A stretch of DNA of 64,000 bases from Sweltsa coloradensis (GCA_024449915.1 JAMZAV010007125.1:1-64000), one strand, 5' to 3'; shown: positions 1 to 10,599, counted from the stretch's first letter. A program made the numbers and translations. The notes: generated from the sequence alone by a model not told the origin.

Positions 1-837
1 AAAAAACATACCAGATAAACCCAAAACTGTGACTTAAGATTCCAAAACGTTTTCAAAATATTTGCCCAAATCAAGTCTACCCAAGTTTATTTTTACCCTC
101 AAGGTTAACTACGGATAGGAGAGAAACTGACCAGTCAAGATTCCAGTCTCTATGCCAGGATTGTATTACAAGCATCCAAAAATAAGGATTCGACCAGTTT
201 TGTAGTTTGCCGCACGCTACGCTTTTCATCACGTTTTACCACCAAAGCGGCCAAAGTATTTGCTTTTAAGCAAAATAAAAATACGCACGTTGTTCACAAA
301 TGAATTCCGCAATTAAATCTACCCCCGTGTCTTAAGAAAATGTTTGATAGTTTAACTGTAAAAAAATATAAAAACATTTTAGTGTAATTTCTGAAAATGT
401 TAATTTTCCCCGAAATTTGTTGATTTTCACCTTGACTTATTGTTGCCTCCAAAATAAATTTTAACATGATGTACGCCCATGTCTTGTGAATACAATGCAC
501 TACATTTCATTTTCTAATCTAAAAATTACAGAATTTACAACATGATTTATAACGCAAAGTGCGATCGACGCCGTGCATCCAAGATGGCGTCGTAAATCTA
601 TGACGTACACGCATTTCGAGACCACAACGTCATTTTCTAGTGGGTAATGAGTAGCCGACGATTTTATTTTGGTTTTCGCGAAATAGTACCGCCTGTATGG
701 GTCAAACTGAAATTTCGGATTCGACCGCCGCACTATATACTCTGTTAACGCACGGAACTGGGGGCGGAAAGGGGAGGTTTTCCACGGACGACGTTTTCTC
801 CGCCGAGGAGTGGCATAACGCGTACATTTTGGACATT
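1..837. other. AT-rich stretch without recognisable gene
   Basis: I see no conserved coding motif, RNA or repeat border here. An isolated AAGATGGCGTC sequence lies at about 582-592. It resembles the core of the degenerate repeat found around 57-59 kb, but nothing else nearby matches that repeat. Confidence 0.5.
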
Positions 838-838
838 A

Positions 839-870
839 ATAGTAATAATAATAATTTAAAAATAATAATA

Positions 871-911
<41 letters not shown>

Positions 912-953
912 TAATAAAATAATAATAAATAAGAATAATAATAATAATAATAA
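839..953. repeat. AAT microsatellite
   Basis: A nearly uninterrupted AAT/ATA trinucleotide tract of about 115 bases. The long tyrosine and isoleucine runs that can be translated from it are artefacts of low complexity. It directly abuts a LINE coding remnant on its right. Confidence 0.95.
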
Positions 954-954
954 A

Positions 955-1240
955 CTACCCTTATCGACGTTGCTATCCCAATGGCCATAACGTCGAGACC
1001 ACGTGGAAGAAAAAAATGACAAGTATAGTGAACTTGCAATTAAGATCAAAGATTTTTGGGAAACAGAAAAAGGTAAAACAACCCTTTTCTTTTATATCAC
1101 CAACGGCTCATCCCAAAGAAGCTACATAAAAGCTTTAAACAACGATCTCAACCCAAGATAAATCGAGATCAAAAGGCAGTAATACTCAACACGTGTGAAA
1201 TAGTTGGGAATTTTTCAAAATAAGAATGGTACTTCGAGTT
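955..1240 (+). mobile_element. 3' end of a LINE reverse transcriptase ORF (remnant)
   Basis: Reading plus-strand frames with small shifts gives DVAIP (966-980), then KYSELA and a nearby DFW (1021-1060), then AVILNTCEIV (about 1176-1206). This series is typical of the extreme C-terminus of RT polyproteins of invertebrate LINEs, after the RT thumb. At least two frameshifts break it, and no RT catalytic core is present upstream, where the AAT microsatellite sits. It is a dead 5'-truncated or interrupted copy. The clade cannot be fixed from this piece. Confidence 0.55.
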
Positions 1241-1624
1241 TTCGAGACAGCTTCCACCCTGCAGGGTTTTTCGGGTTTCCATAGTCCGAAGAGCAAAGCT
1301 AGGATGGCGGAGAAATCGGCCACGACCGTACACAGCAGAAAGAAAACATCATTACAAAAAATATTACAATTTAAAAATGACTTATTTTAGTTAGAGTTAA
1401 GACAAAAGAAATAAGTTGTAAAAGGTAACATGGAAGTATTGACGTAAGTCCGTAAAAACATGTTAGGCCCCGGGTTTAAAACCCGAGTTTTTTAAAAATC
1501 ACCCAATAAAATAAAAAATAAAATAATAATAATAATAATTAAAAAAATTTGTAATTGTAGTTGTAATTAAATAATAATAAAAATAAAAATCAAACAACCA
1601 TTAACTATCTAGTAAAATTGTCTA

Positions 1625-1690
1625 AAACACGGGCGGCGAAATTGACCAAACCCGGTTGAAGCGCCCTTTTTCACCTTTTCGTTCTTTTTG
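1625..1690 (+). repeat. Tail motif copy (GGCGGCG...GCGCCC)
   Basis: Degenerate copy of a motif of about 60 bases that recurs at 3255, 5455, 6003, 6137, 10335, 14912 and 55842. The pattern is CACAGGCGGCGCAA, then a TGACC..ACGGTTGA core, then GCGCCCTAGTTTT and CAC. In two LINE copies downstream the same motif forms the 3' terminus. Confidence 0.5.
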
Positions 1691-1914
1691 GGGACGCCCC
1701 CACGAAAAAGATCAAAATTATACCCAAAAAAAAATACCCGCGACCCAAAAAAAAAAAAATTTTTTCGGTGAAAAAGCCAAACAAAACGAAAAACGAGAAA
1801 TTAAAAAAACCGATCCCGCAATACTTTCCTCTTAGCAGGGGGTTTTAAATTTCCCCAGGGTTTTAAAACAAATGGACGTTATGTTAAACATTTGCGCAGA
1901 TTTGCTCTGGGGAA

Positions 1915-2175
1915 ATCGTGTCAGAGGCCAACCCCCCCTTTCCCTGACGACCCCCCGACGACGATCTCTTTTCTTACTGCCCCCCTGAAAATTTGTTAAT
2001 AATGATGGGTACCTAAATAAAATTTATTTTTTTTTTATTTATTAAGAGGTGACGACCGCGACGTGAGAACCCCCTCTTTTTCCCTAACCCCGGCGTTTCT
2101 GAGCAGCATGGGCCCTCCTCCTATATCCCCTGATTAGAGTGGTGCAATTTTGGCCTAGAGGGTTAAAATGCCCTT
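1915..2175 (+). repeat. GC-rich ~360-bp repeat, degraded copy
   Basis: Matches the second half of the better copies at 2355 and 2735. It has the TTCCCTGACGACC block, the GACGACCGCGACGTGAG block, the CAGCATGGGCCCTCCTCC block and the GAGTGGTGCAATTTTGGCCTA end. A poly-T/AT insertion of about 60 bases interrupts it near 2000-2040. Confidence 0.5.
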
Positions 2176-2354
2176 TAACATTAATTAAAAATTAAATAAA
2201 AAGAAACATTCTTTTTTATCACAGGACCCCAAAAATTTTTTTTAAATAGTAAAATAACATCTAAAACTCTTTGAAACACGTTTTATTTAAATTTGCTGGT
2301 GGAAAAATCATTCAAAAATGTTAAAACGACCTCTTTTGAAGAAAAAGTTCTTGA

Positions 2355-2712
2355 AAAGACCCCCCCTCTGGCCGGGTAGAATTTGGCCCCGAGCATGGGT
2401 TGCTAATGAAAGCGATTTAAGAGAAAAAGTCCACCTCGCAAACATCAAGAAAAAAGAGCGGAGTATCTTTCTCCCCGAAAAGAGGCGGCTCTCAATCGTC
2501 GTCGGGGACCTTGCCCCCCTTCCCTTTTACGACACCCCCGGGGACGATGACAAAGAACAACGAACGTGATAAAACGATGATGACCGCGAGTTTAAAAACC
2601 CCCTTCCTCCCCCTTACCGGGCGGTTCTAAAAGCAGGGCCCCCCCTCCCCCACCCCTTTGGGTGAGTGGTGCATTATGACCTAACGGTTTTACGCGTCCT
2701 TAATCCCAAAAA
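2355..2712 (+). repeat. GC-rich ~360-bp repeat, copy 2
   Basis: Starts with CTGGCCGGGTAGAATTTGGCC, continues with AGCGATTTAAGAGAAAAAGTCC and an ACTCCCCGAAA-type block, then a (GAC)n-like stretch. It ends with GAGTGGTGCATTATGACCTAACGGTT. An 83-codon reading frame lies across it, but the frame is not kept in the other copies, so I treat it as fortuitous. The next unit follows almost directly, giving a tandem-like arrangement. Confidence 0.65.
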
Positions 2713-2734
2713 AACCAATCAGCTTTTGACCCCG

Positions 2735-3095
2735 TCTGGGCCCCGGGGGAGAATTGGCCCCGAGCGGGCTCTGCTAATCGTAAAAGGCGATTCAAGAGAA
2801 AAAGTCCCCCTCGCAAACATCAGCTAGTAAGAGTGGAGTATCTTACTCCCCGAAACTAGAGGCGAGCTCTGGCAATCGTCGTCGGGGACACCTTCCCCTT
2901 CCCTTGACGACCTCCTCGACCATGACGACAATAACACAACGAACGATGACTAAGACGATGATGACCGCGACGTGAGGACCCCCCAATCCTCCCCTTACCC
3001 GTGACTGGTTCTGACCAGCATGGACCCCTCCTGACCAATATCCCCAGGCTAGAGTGGTGCATTATAACCTAATGGTTGGACGCGCCCCAAGTTAA
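2735..3095 (+). repeat. GC-rich ~360-bp repeat, copy 3 (best preserved)
   Basis: The block order is CGTCTGGGCCCC, AGAATTGGCCCCGAGC, GCTCTGCTAATCGTAAAAGGCG, TCAAGAGAAAAAGTCC, ACTCCCCGAAACTAGAGGCG, AATCGTCGTCGGGGACACC, then several GACGA runs, GACCGCGACGTGAGGACC, CAGCATGGACCCCTCC and GTGGTGCATTATAACCTAA. The end resembles a tRNA-like A-box region, so a SINE or a non-autonomous LINE derivative is plausible. No ORF is conserved between copies. Confidence 0.7.
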
Positions 3096-3254
3096 TGAAT
3101 CCAAAAAATAAAATCTAATAATGTTTTTTATATTAATGTGGTCGGCCCGGGAAAATTTTAAAACTGAGCCGATTAAATATCGTCTCTATAATTAACTTGT
3201 CTTTGAAAACTTAGGAAAAAAATATAAACAAACTCGTGTTATTTACTTACAATA

Positions 3255-3345
3255 TCACGGCGGCGCCTGGTTGAGGCGCCCTAGTTTTCTCAGGGGAACC
3301 TCCGTCCCCATCTACAACGCTTCACCTTGTTGACGGTGGACGCGC
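3255..3345 (+). repeat. Tail motif copy
   Basis: Reads ATCACGGCGGCGCCTGG, then TTGAGGCGCCCTAGTTTTCTC, the same motif as the LINE 3' ends at 10.3 and 14.9 kb, with an internal deletion. Confidence 0.55.
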
Positions 3346-3349
3346 CTAA

Positions 3350-3960
3350 TCTAAATAAACCACGAAACATCAATTTTTTAATTTCTTGCTGACCGTATAT
3401 TATTTATGTATGGTTTTTTAAATGTTCATTTGGCTGGCATGTTTTGTGCTGTTTATTATGTTTATAGATTTCTTTAATATATAAATTTATTATATTATTT
3501 ATCTTAAAACAGTTCTCGAAAAAAAGAATGCTGGTGGACTTGCGAATGACTGTGATGTGGAGAAAATTTAACTGGCATTTATTATCAGTAACAATAGTTC
3601 TAAATTAAAGGAAAAGTGAACAACTTAATTGCGGAGAGACAAAGGATGTGGTTTTTCGGAAAAAATAGGGTCTCTCCCGACCCGGGACCCGCCCAAGCCC
3701 CCACCGCTCGCCCCCTTGCCCCCGGCCCTACCCCCGTGACTCCCCTCGTTTGTGGCGGGTTTCGGACCAGCACAGGCCGCGTCAACCCTTATACGTTCCC
3801 CCTTTGACATACATATATAGTTTATTAGCTTACTTATAAAATTTTCAATATCGTAGGAGGCGCAATCAAAACATAACCAAACACTTGTCAAAATACACCC
3901 AAAAAACCATACACAACAAAAAGCATTGAGATCTAAGAGAAGAGTTTAGCTTATATGTTA
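3350..3960. other. Unassigned stretch
   Basis: AT-rich sequence with one C-rich block at 3680-3790 that gives overlapping open frames on both strands. I see no conserved domain, and the frames look like products of base composition. Confidence 0.4.
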
Positions 3961-3964
3961 CCAA

Positions 3965-4050
3965 CGTTTCACCCGTGGCCGGTCTGACCAGCATGGAATT
4001 TTTACTCCCCCTATAGGCCTGAGTGGCGCATTATTGCCTAACGGTTAAAA
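3965..4050 (+). repeat. GC-rich repeat, 3' end fragment
   Basis: Contains CCGGTCTGACCAGCATGGA and GAGTGGCGCATTATTGCCTAA, which match the last quarter of the repeat copies at 2355 and 2735. Confidence 0.55.
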
Positions 4051-4109
4051 TGAATTAAATTCAAAACATTATACACCTATTTGTAACTACAGAAGATTTA
4101 CCCAAAAAT

Positions 4110-4320
4110 GTACCCGAATTTCCCTGAGAAGGCTTGCTCCGTACAAGGCGATTAATGAGAGTCCCAAATCGAAAATATCAGCTACTGTAGGGCGTTTACT
4201 CCCCGAAACTAGAGGCGAGCTCGGGCATTCGTCGCGGGGTCACCTCCCCTTTTCCCCTTTGACGACGACGACGACAAGACAGCCAACATGCTGACGTTGA
4301 CGACCGCGACGTGAATTCGC
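4110..4320 (+). repeat. GC-rich repeat, middle fragment
   Basis: Shows AAGGCGATTAATGAGAGTCC, CAGCTACTGTAGGGCGTTT, ACTCCCCGAAACTAGAGGCG, (GAC)n and GACGACCGCGACGTGA in the same order as the other copies. The left and right ends are missing. Confidence 0.6.
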
Positions 4321-4379
4321 TTTACAATTGATCCCCCTTAAACCCATCGAATTAAAATTTAACTACTAGAAAACGTTTA

Positions 4380-5112
4380 AGTCCCCCGCGTTGTTGGATG
4401 AGCGTAATGGGCTTTGAGCTCCCAGGTTATGCGTTTTTTTCTTTTTTTCTGTGGCAAAAATTACTTAGTTGAAAATTTTTTTTAATTAAATTAAAAAAAT
4501 TTAAAAAAAATTAATTTTTTTTTTTTTTTTTTTTTTTATTAATCGAAATTTGTTAAAAAAATTGAAAAATTTGCGATTTCATAAGAAATATTTCCGTTTT
4601 GCGCTAAAATTTACACAACTTAAAAATTTCATAAAAAAAAGGTTCTGCGAAAAAAGATTAGATGGGATAAAGCATGAGGTGTTATAATAAAAAGAGTTTT
4701 TTAAAAAAAGAAAAAAACTGAAAATTTGTTTTTATGAAAAATTTTTTTTCAATTCGCTAAAATTTCACAAAAAATTAAAATTCATAAAATAAGGTTCTGT
4801 GCAAAATCTTTTAAAAATCGGAAAAGCGTAGGTGTTATAAGTCGATGAATTTTTTTTTAAATTAAAAAAAAAAAAATCCTAAAATTGCGTTTTTCATGAA
4901 AAAAAATTTTTCCGATTGCGCTCAAAAACGTGGCAGTTCAAAGTTAAGAGATTTCGAAGGCCCCAAAAAATTTCACCGCAATAAGATTTGGTTAGCCGGA
5001 ATCGTGTGGACAAACAGAAAAAAATACAAAAAAAAAAAAAAAAAAAAAAAATTCGGATTTTTTCCAGTTTCTTCAATGGAATCTTTCGCTTCGCTCGCTA
5101 CGCTCACCAATA
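4380..5112 (+). mobile_element. TIR element, copy A (non-autonomous)
   Basis: One of three copies (also 27551-28440 reversed, and 59947-60784). The left end carries GTTGGATGAGCGTA (4393-4406). The right end is a degraded inverse, CTACGCTCACCAAT, at about 5098-5111. Inside are about three degenerate AT-rich units of roughly 150 bases, each with an AAAATTGCGTTTTTCATGA-like block and a CGATTGCGCT block. Then comes a unique block (AACGTGGCAGTTC ... GAAGGCC ... TTAGCCGG) and a CTTCGCTTCGCTCGCTACGCTC terminus. There is no transposase ORF. It resembles a MITE-like DNA element, but no clear target-site duplication is visible. Confidence 0.65.
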
Positions 5113-5114
5113 CA

Positions 5115-5450
5115 ACTTAAATTATTAAATATGGTGTAAACGCGTCATTCGCCGCGTCGCGTGTTGACATTTGACGGTGTGAGTTCGAAGTTTCGGAAAC
5201 ACTGTGGGCTCCAGCTTCAGGACGATATATAACATTACTAATATATCGGACTTCTTGTATTTATATTAAATTGAAGTCTTTCACAATGGGTTTCAATTTA
5301 TGGAGTTCTGTTTTGACAATGGCAACAATCAACCATTAGTTAATGGTTGTGGAGGCTAGACGATCGTCCAAGTCGTGCTTTCACACCTATCTTTTATAAA
5401 CTTAGAAAGCAATAATAATTTGAAACACCCAGAAAATCATTTCATTATCA
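5115..5450. other. Unassigned intergenic stretch
   Basis: No coding motif or repeat border recognised. Contains a short inverted CAACCATTAGTTAATGGTTG sequence at about 5329-5348. Confidence 0.4.
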
Positions 5451-5454
5451 TACA

Positions 5455-5725
5455 ATATCACAGGCGACGCAAAATGGACCTGGCCGTTGCAAGAGCCCTA
5501 GTTTCTCACAAATCATTAATTGATCGATGATTTTTTGTTTCTAAAACCCGTCTGGGCCCTGAGTAGAATTGGCCCAGAGCATGGGCTCTGCTAATCGTAA
5601 AGGCGATTTAAGATGGAAAAAAGTCCAGCTGCAAACATCAGCTAGTATGAAGGTAGTATTTTACTCCCCAATTAAAGAGGCGACTGGCAATCGTCGTCGG
5701 GAACCTTGCGGCCCACCACGTTGAC
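5455..5725 (+). repeat. Tail motif followed by GC-rich repeat fragment
   Basis: 5455-5520 is a tail-motif copy (ATCACAGGCGACGCAAAA ... AGCCCTAGTTTCTCAC). After about 40 bases, 5555-5720 begins the GC-rich repeat at its proper start (CGTCTGGGCCCTGAG, AATTGGCCCAGAGCATGGG) and runs to the CAATCGTCGTCGGGAACC block. The order is the same as at the end of the LINE copy at 10.3 kb. Confidence 0.6.
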
Positions 5726-6002
5726 TCACGATATTCTCTAACAAGGAAGAGGTTGCTGCTAGATGCGACACACGTGGGGCTTTGCGCATGCTATTTGACC
5801 TCTCACAATCACACGAAGTTATTTTATCCAATAATGCGGCGACTAACATGCTGACAGTTCTCAATGGAAGTCCGTGTTTAGCCAAGTTTAATTCCCATCC
5901 AAAATATAAATTTTAAAATAAATTGTATTTATATCAAGTCTTTTTTAAATCTTGCTACATAATTGTATTGATTTGGAAAACACAATAATTAAATATTAAA
6001 TA

Positions 6003-6215
6003 AGGTGGCGCAATATGACCATACGGTTGAGGCGACCTAGTTTTTACACGACGTCGTGTGTTCTCTGTGATAGTTCGCTCCACTCACTCGTCTAATTAGA
6101 AACAAATACTATCTAAAAACAAACCATACACTCAGTTTCAATTAACGTCCATATCACAGGCGGTGGCCATACTTATTAATGTCCAAAAGCGACCAGTTTC
6201 TCATGGGGGATTAAG
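6003..6215 (+). repeat. Two tail-motif copies
   Basis: 6003-6060 reads GGTGGCGCAATATGACCATA, then CGGTTGAGGCGACCTAGTTTT. 6137-6215 holds a more decayed copy that starts CATATCACAGGCGG. The sequence between them is AT-rich. Confidence 0.5.
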
Positions 6216-6329
6216 TGTCTTGCGGCTTGTTGATGAATGTTGACTTTACGTCTCATCTTTATGGCAACTTGTACTGCGGCCCGAAGGTGAGGGACGTAAG
6301 GGATGATTTGGGGGGACAGGGGTGGACAG

Positions 6330-6545
6330 GCCTGTGCTGGTCAGAACCAGTCACAAGGCATAATGGGGAGGGCGATAAAAAATGATCTCTTACAGGGGTT
6401 CCCCCACGTCGTGGTGGTCTCGTCTTTCATCAATCCGTCCGTGTTGTCTTTGTTAGTCGCTGTCGAGGAGTTTGGTTCAAAGGGAAGGGGTCCCCGACGA
6501 CGACCAGAGCTCGCATTAGTTTCAGGGAGTGAAAACTCCCTATCA
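6330..6545 (-). repeat. GC-rich repeat, inverted copy
   Basis: The reverse complement matches the second half of the 2735 copy: the AGTTTCGGGGAGTA-like end, the GGTCCCCGACGACGA block, the (GTC)n-like stretch and the TGCTGGTCAGAACCAGTCAC block are all recognisable on the plus strand in reverse order. Overlapping open frames on both strands are products of this repeat. Confidence 0.55.
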
Positions 6546-6609
6546 CGGCCAAACCGCGAGAAGGGTGTCGAGTTGGAATTTGAAGGCGTGTCGGCGCATT
6601 TGTCAAAAT

Positions 6610-7080
6610 AAGAAACTTCTTAGTTTGCAAATAAATCCTGGCGAATATAACATATGTCCTTCGCAAAACACGTTCTTGACACTATAAATGACACGCACAT
6701 ACACCAATAATACGCACACTATCACATAACATTTCTTCTGATTGCTCGGTCGGCTAATAGAAGTCATACAGGCCAGATGGACATTATTTGGGCAAAAAAC
6801 CGCGAAATTAATTTTTTTAATGAAACTTGGGGGATATGATCAGGTACATGTTTACGAAAAACTCAAGTTCACAAAGAATCCCACTTAGGAAAATTCGCCA
6901 ACTTTTCCGCCACCATCATTCCAGCGGTCTAGCCGCGGTGCTTAAAACCAGTCCACTTGAACACCAAAGTTTAAAAAAAAAAAAAACAAGGCAACCTCGT
7001 GCGTGGTCAGGGGTAGATGGGTGACCGCTTTTCCTGAAACGCCACGATATACCGCTGGAGAGCGTTTGGAGGGTTCAAGG
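6610..7080. other. Unassigned, possibly decayed 5' part of the LINE
   Basis: This lies immediately upstream of the recognisable LINE endonuclease end. Short open stretches exist, but I cannot match any to the endonuclease N-terminus with confidence. Confidence 0.3.
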
Positions 7081-7129
7081 AGGTTAGTGTAAAGTTATAT
7101 AATACCGTCTTGGCCCTGGGTAGTGCTTG

Positions 7130-7200
7130 ATGATTTACATGGAAGTGATCATTTTCCAATTCAGGTGAATGTATTAAATTACAATAGGCATACAATCCCA
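7130..7200 (+). pseudogene. LINE endonuclease C-terminal fragment
   Basis: LDDLHGSDHFPI followed by QVNVLNYN is the terminal strand of an exonuclease/endonuclease/phosphatase fold as found in LINE ORF2. The His of SDH is the expected catalytic residue. The upstream half of the domain cannot be read. Confidence 0.65.
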
Positions 7201-8101
7201 GGTCGGGTGGAGACGTGCGCAGTGATTTGGGAAAGTTCTAGGGAATAAGGCAGTCTCTTGTTAAGGGGACTTTACTCGTTCTCGTGAAACCCCAACGTGC
7301 TTGTCATTTATGGTAAGTAAATGCTTGCTTGATGCAGCATATGCCAGTTATACCACTGACTAGTGGTGAAACCACGCCGTCGTGTCGTCCCCGGTGGAAA
7401 CAAAGATTGTGCATTGGCATCAAGGCAAAGAAAGAAGCTTTTAAAAAATTAAAATCCATTTCCTACATTGAAAATTTAATCAATTCAAGCACGAGAGAGC
7501 GAAAACGAGACGATTATCCTACAGCTCGTAGAGGCAGTCAGGTAAGCGTATGGATTCTTCTATAAAATTACAGCACCCTTCCACGAGGTGTGGAAAAGGA
7601 TTAAATAAATATGGACGTCAGGTAATAAACACCATACCCGCTATCAAGGATGGCGGGCAATTAGTTACTACTCCAGCAGATGTGCTCGTACTGGGTACAC
7701 ATTTTGCATCGGTAAGCAGTAAAGCACGATATGATGCAGAATTTCTAGCACACAAGCAGTTGACAGAAGCTCGAAAACTTAATTTATCATCTGAAAACGA
7801 TGAGCCATAGAACAGAGCGTTCTCTTTGTGGGAACTCCGTGAGGCGTAAAAGACTCATTACGTCGCACATACTGTGGAGAAGACAAACTGCACAACGACA
7901 TGGTTGTGCACCTGACTGATCCCTCATGGAAGTTATTATTTTATTTTTTAATATTTTTTGGTGTCTGACATATTCCCGATAGTTGGCGTAGTCGCCATCT
8001 TAATTCCACTGTCTTAAAAACCCACCAAAAGATAAGTACGATGCCGACTCATATCGCCTAGTTCTCTGGACAAGTGCTTTTCTGCAAATTGTTCGAAAAA
8101 G

Positions 8102-8560
8102 ATGATCAAACAACGACTAATGTGGATGCTGGCGACACGCGTTTATGGCGAAAACGTCCAATGTGGATTTCGTCAACGTAGTTGCACCATCGACCACTTG
8201 GTTCGATTAGAGACGTTTATTCAAGAAGGGTTGTTGCAAAAACACATGTTGTTGGTGTGGCTTTTGGACATTGAAAAAGCATACGATACAACATGGAGTT
8301 ATAATATACTTCAACAGATTCACGAGGGGTTTAGAGGGCACATGCCAAAATTTTTAGAAAATTTTTTAAAAGATAGAATTTTCAAAGTGCGTGTTAAAAA
8401 TGTTGTGTCAGACGTCGTTCTCACTGGACCAGGGTACCACAGCTCGTCTTGTCGGTATCACTGTTTGCTATTGGAATAAACAGTGTAGTGGATTGTATCC
8501 CAAAGAGCCTAATGTCATGCCTATTTGTAGATGCCGGGGAATCTTTCAGTCGGTAAATTT
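8102..8560 (+). pseudogene. LINE reverse transcriptase core (broken)
   Basis: The longest readable RT piece, 125 codons from the ATG at 8102, includes the block-A Asp in DIEKAYD. The reading frame shifts after GPG at 8437, and the VPQ-type block continues in another frame as PQLVLSVSLFAIGINSV. The region expected to hold the YVDD/FADD box reads CLFVDAG at about 8519-8540, so the second catalytic Asp is lost or shifted. The enzyme cannot be active as written. Confidence 0.75.
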
Positions 8561-9399
8561 ATCAACAGCTCAAAGGACCCGCGTGCAATTGATTGAACAA
8601 TATAAGTGACTGCTCGAAGCGGGGAACGATTCTCTCCCGAAAAAACTCAGTGCATTCACTTTTGCCGTCTTCAAGGATCCAAATGACCAAACTATCGTTT
8701 TAACAATGTAGAACCTCTATTTCAAAACAAAATGTCCGCTTCTCGGCATGGTGTTTGACAAAAGCTCTACAAATTGAAAGCTAACGTTGATTGAGTTACG
8801 CCAAAAATGCCAGGTTGAAAATCAAACCTATTGAAAGTCTCAGTAATACACGGGGGGGTGCAGATAGGACTGCATGTTGAGAATTTACGGATCTCTAGTT
8901 TGCTCCAGAGTGGACTATGGATGTTTCGTATACTCTTCAGCAAGTAAAAAACAACCCTAAACTTCTAGACACGTCACATGTGGTTTAGTTATTGCTCTTT
9001 TGTCTTTTTTGGCCTTTAAACAAGCCCGGTAGTCAGCTTGTATGCCGAGTAGGTGTGTCCTCCTGGCAGAACGGCGAAACCGCTTGATGGGTACGTATGT
9101 ATGAAAATTAAAGCTATGCTAACCATCCAGCAAATGGAATGTTCTTAACACGACATATGTGAGACAATTGTAACCAAATCCAGGCATCCTTCCAACGGAT
9201 TAAGATGTAAAAATTTTGTTTAGTCTTATAGAATTTTTCATCGCACAGTTTTTAATTTGTATTTAGCAATTAAACCGCCCTGGTTTACACCAGAGCCGCA
9301 TTATTATATTTGACCTTTGTCGTTTTGATAAAAACTTACTTGCGATAGTGTATTCAAAATTAACTTTAGAAAGATTTGCATGAACATCAAGTTTACTTT

Positions 9400-9720
9400 G
9401 GTATTCACAGATGGCTCCAAAATGACAACAAAGTTGGAAGTGCTTTTATTGCTCCCACCTCTAACTGAACGTTTAGCCTAAGCGAGTGGTCAGTTTTCAT
9501 GCAGAGTTATTCGCCATCCGTGAAGCTTTAAATACATCTACGCTGTCGTGTGGGAATTACCTTGTGTGCAGATAGTTTAAGTCACTTCAAGTATAGAACT
9601 CATGTATTCAAGTCAATCATTTGGTACAAAGATATCCAATTCTATTAGAAAAACTAACCTCTAAGGTTAATAATAGAGTTTGCTGGTTACCTGGACACGT
9701 GGCATAAAGGGAAAGAACCG
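9400..9720 (+). pseudogene. LINE RNase H domain (broken)
   Basis: The four acidic-site regions can be found in order: FTDGS (Asp), AELFAIREA (Glu), CADSL (Asp), and the WLPGHV...GNE stretch that precedes the last Asp. Several single-base shifts separate them. The equivalent region of copy 2 is at 13975-14300. Confidence 0.75.
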
Positions 9721-10389
9721 TAATAGGCTCTAAGGAGCTTCCCAGGTCGCGAAGTTGATTTCAATCTAGTTCCCGTCCAGATGTCAAGAGTGCATTCAAG
9801 CCAAAGATTGTTGGATTGCGGACAAGCATCTTGGGATGGTGCAAATAACCAATTGCGTAGTGTGATGCCCACATTGGCTAACAAAATTCGTCCACCTACG
9901 TCTCGACTCTCAGTAGAGAAGAGGTGGTATTTCTAGACTTCGTATCAGGGCACACACGCCTAACACATGGATATCTCTAACCAGAGAAAGGTTATTCCCA
10001 TATGTGGCACATGTGATGTACTTTAACCGTACATCATATGCTAGCAGAATGTACAATATGAGGCCTTGGCATGCAATTTGATCTCTCCCAATCTATGAAG
10101 AACTTCATATATGATAACGGCGACCAAACTTTCTAAATTTCATCAAAGTAATCATTTAAAACAAACTTTAAGTAACTTCATAATACAATTTGTTTCTTTT
10201 CTTTATTTCATTACCACACATAAGTTTTATTTTGCTATTACTTTTCTTTATTTCAATTTATTTTTTATTTATACACTTAGAAAACAATCTAATCATCAAA
10301 ACATACCTGCATTAACTTTCTAATTTACTTTCAGTCACAGGCGGCGCCATATGACCTAACCGGTAAGCGCCCTTAGTTTTCACGTCGTC

Positions 10390-10530
10390 GTCTGGTAATA
10401 GAATTTGGACAGGCATGCTCTGTGATGATCTGGAAAAGCGAGGAATGAGACATAGTCCATCTCGCTAAAATCAGTAGTACGTTAGGGAATATACACTTTC
10501 CATATCGCTCACTCGTCGATTGCGCGGGGC
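10390..10530 (+). repeat. GC-rich repeat fragment after the LINE tail
   Basis: Directly after the (GTC)n end of the LINE, the sequence GTAATAGAATTTGGACAGGC, then GAGACATAGTCCATCTCGC and CAGTAGTACGTTAGGG, matches the first half of the ~360-bp repeat. Confidence 0.5.
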
Positions 10531-10599
10531 CTACGAGGGTGGCTGGTTGCTTAAGTTACTGTCCCACTTGAGAATCAGTTATCGTGATTGATTAGGGAG

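Larger units (their letters stand above)
7080..10395 (+). mobile_element. Decayed LINE copy 1 with endonuclease, RT and RNase H
   Basis: A jockey-like/I-superfamily type non-LTR element. Recognisable pieces in order are the AP-endonuclease C-terminus with GSDHFP (7141-7158), a linker with CRPRW, the RT N-terminal FEKMIKQRLMW region (about 8085-8130), RT fingers and palm with CGFRQ, LDIEKAYDTTW (8160-8300) and GPG (8429-8437), a LLRIYGSLVCSRVDYGCFVY-type thumb (8875-8930), RNase H with VFTDGS (9400-9418), AELFAIREA (9501-9527) and CADSL (9565-9579), then WLPGHV (about 9683-9700) and a C-terminal SREEVVF / ICGTCDV region (9901-10020). Frameshifts and stops occur throughout. The 3' end is an AT-rich UTR and the tail motif at 10335-10395. 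RNase H supplies RNA-strand removal, and the endonuclease nicks target DNA. Confidence 0.85.

Noticed and set aside
702..1049. Minus-strand frames rich in Tyr/Ile across the AAT tract
   Set aside because: They come from translation of a trinucleotide microsatellite, and the real coding trace here is on the plus strand.
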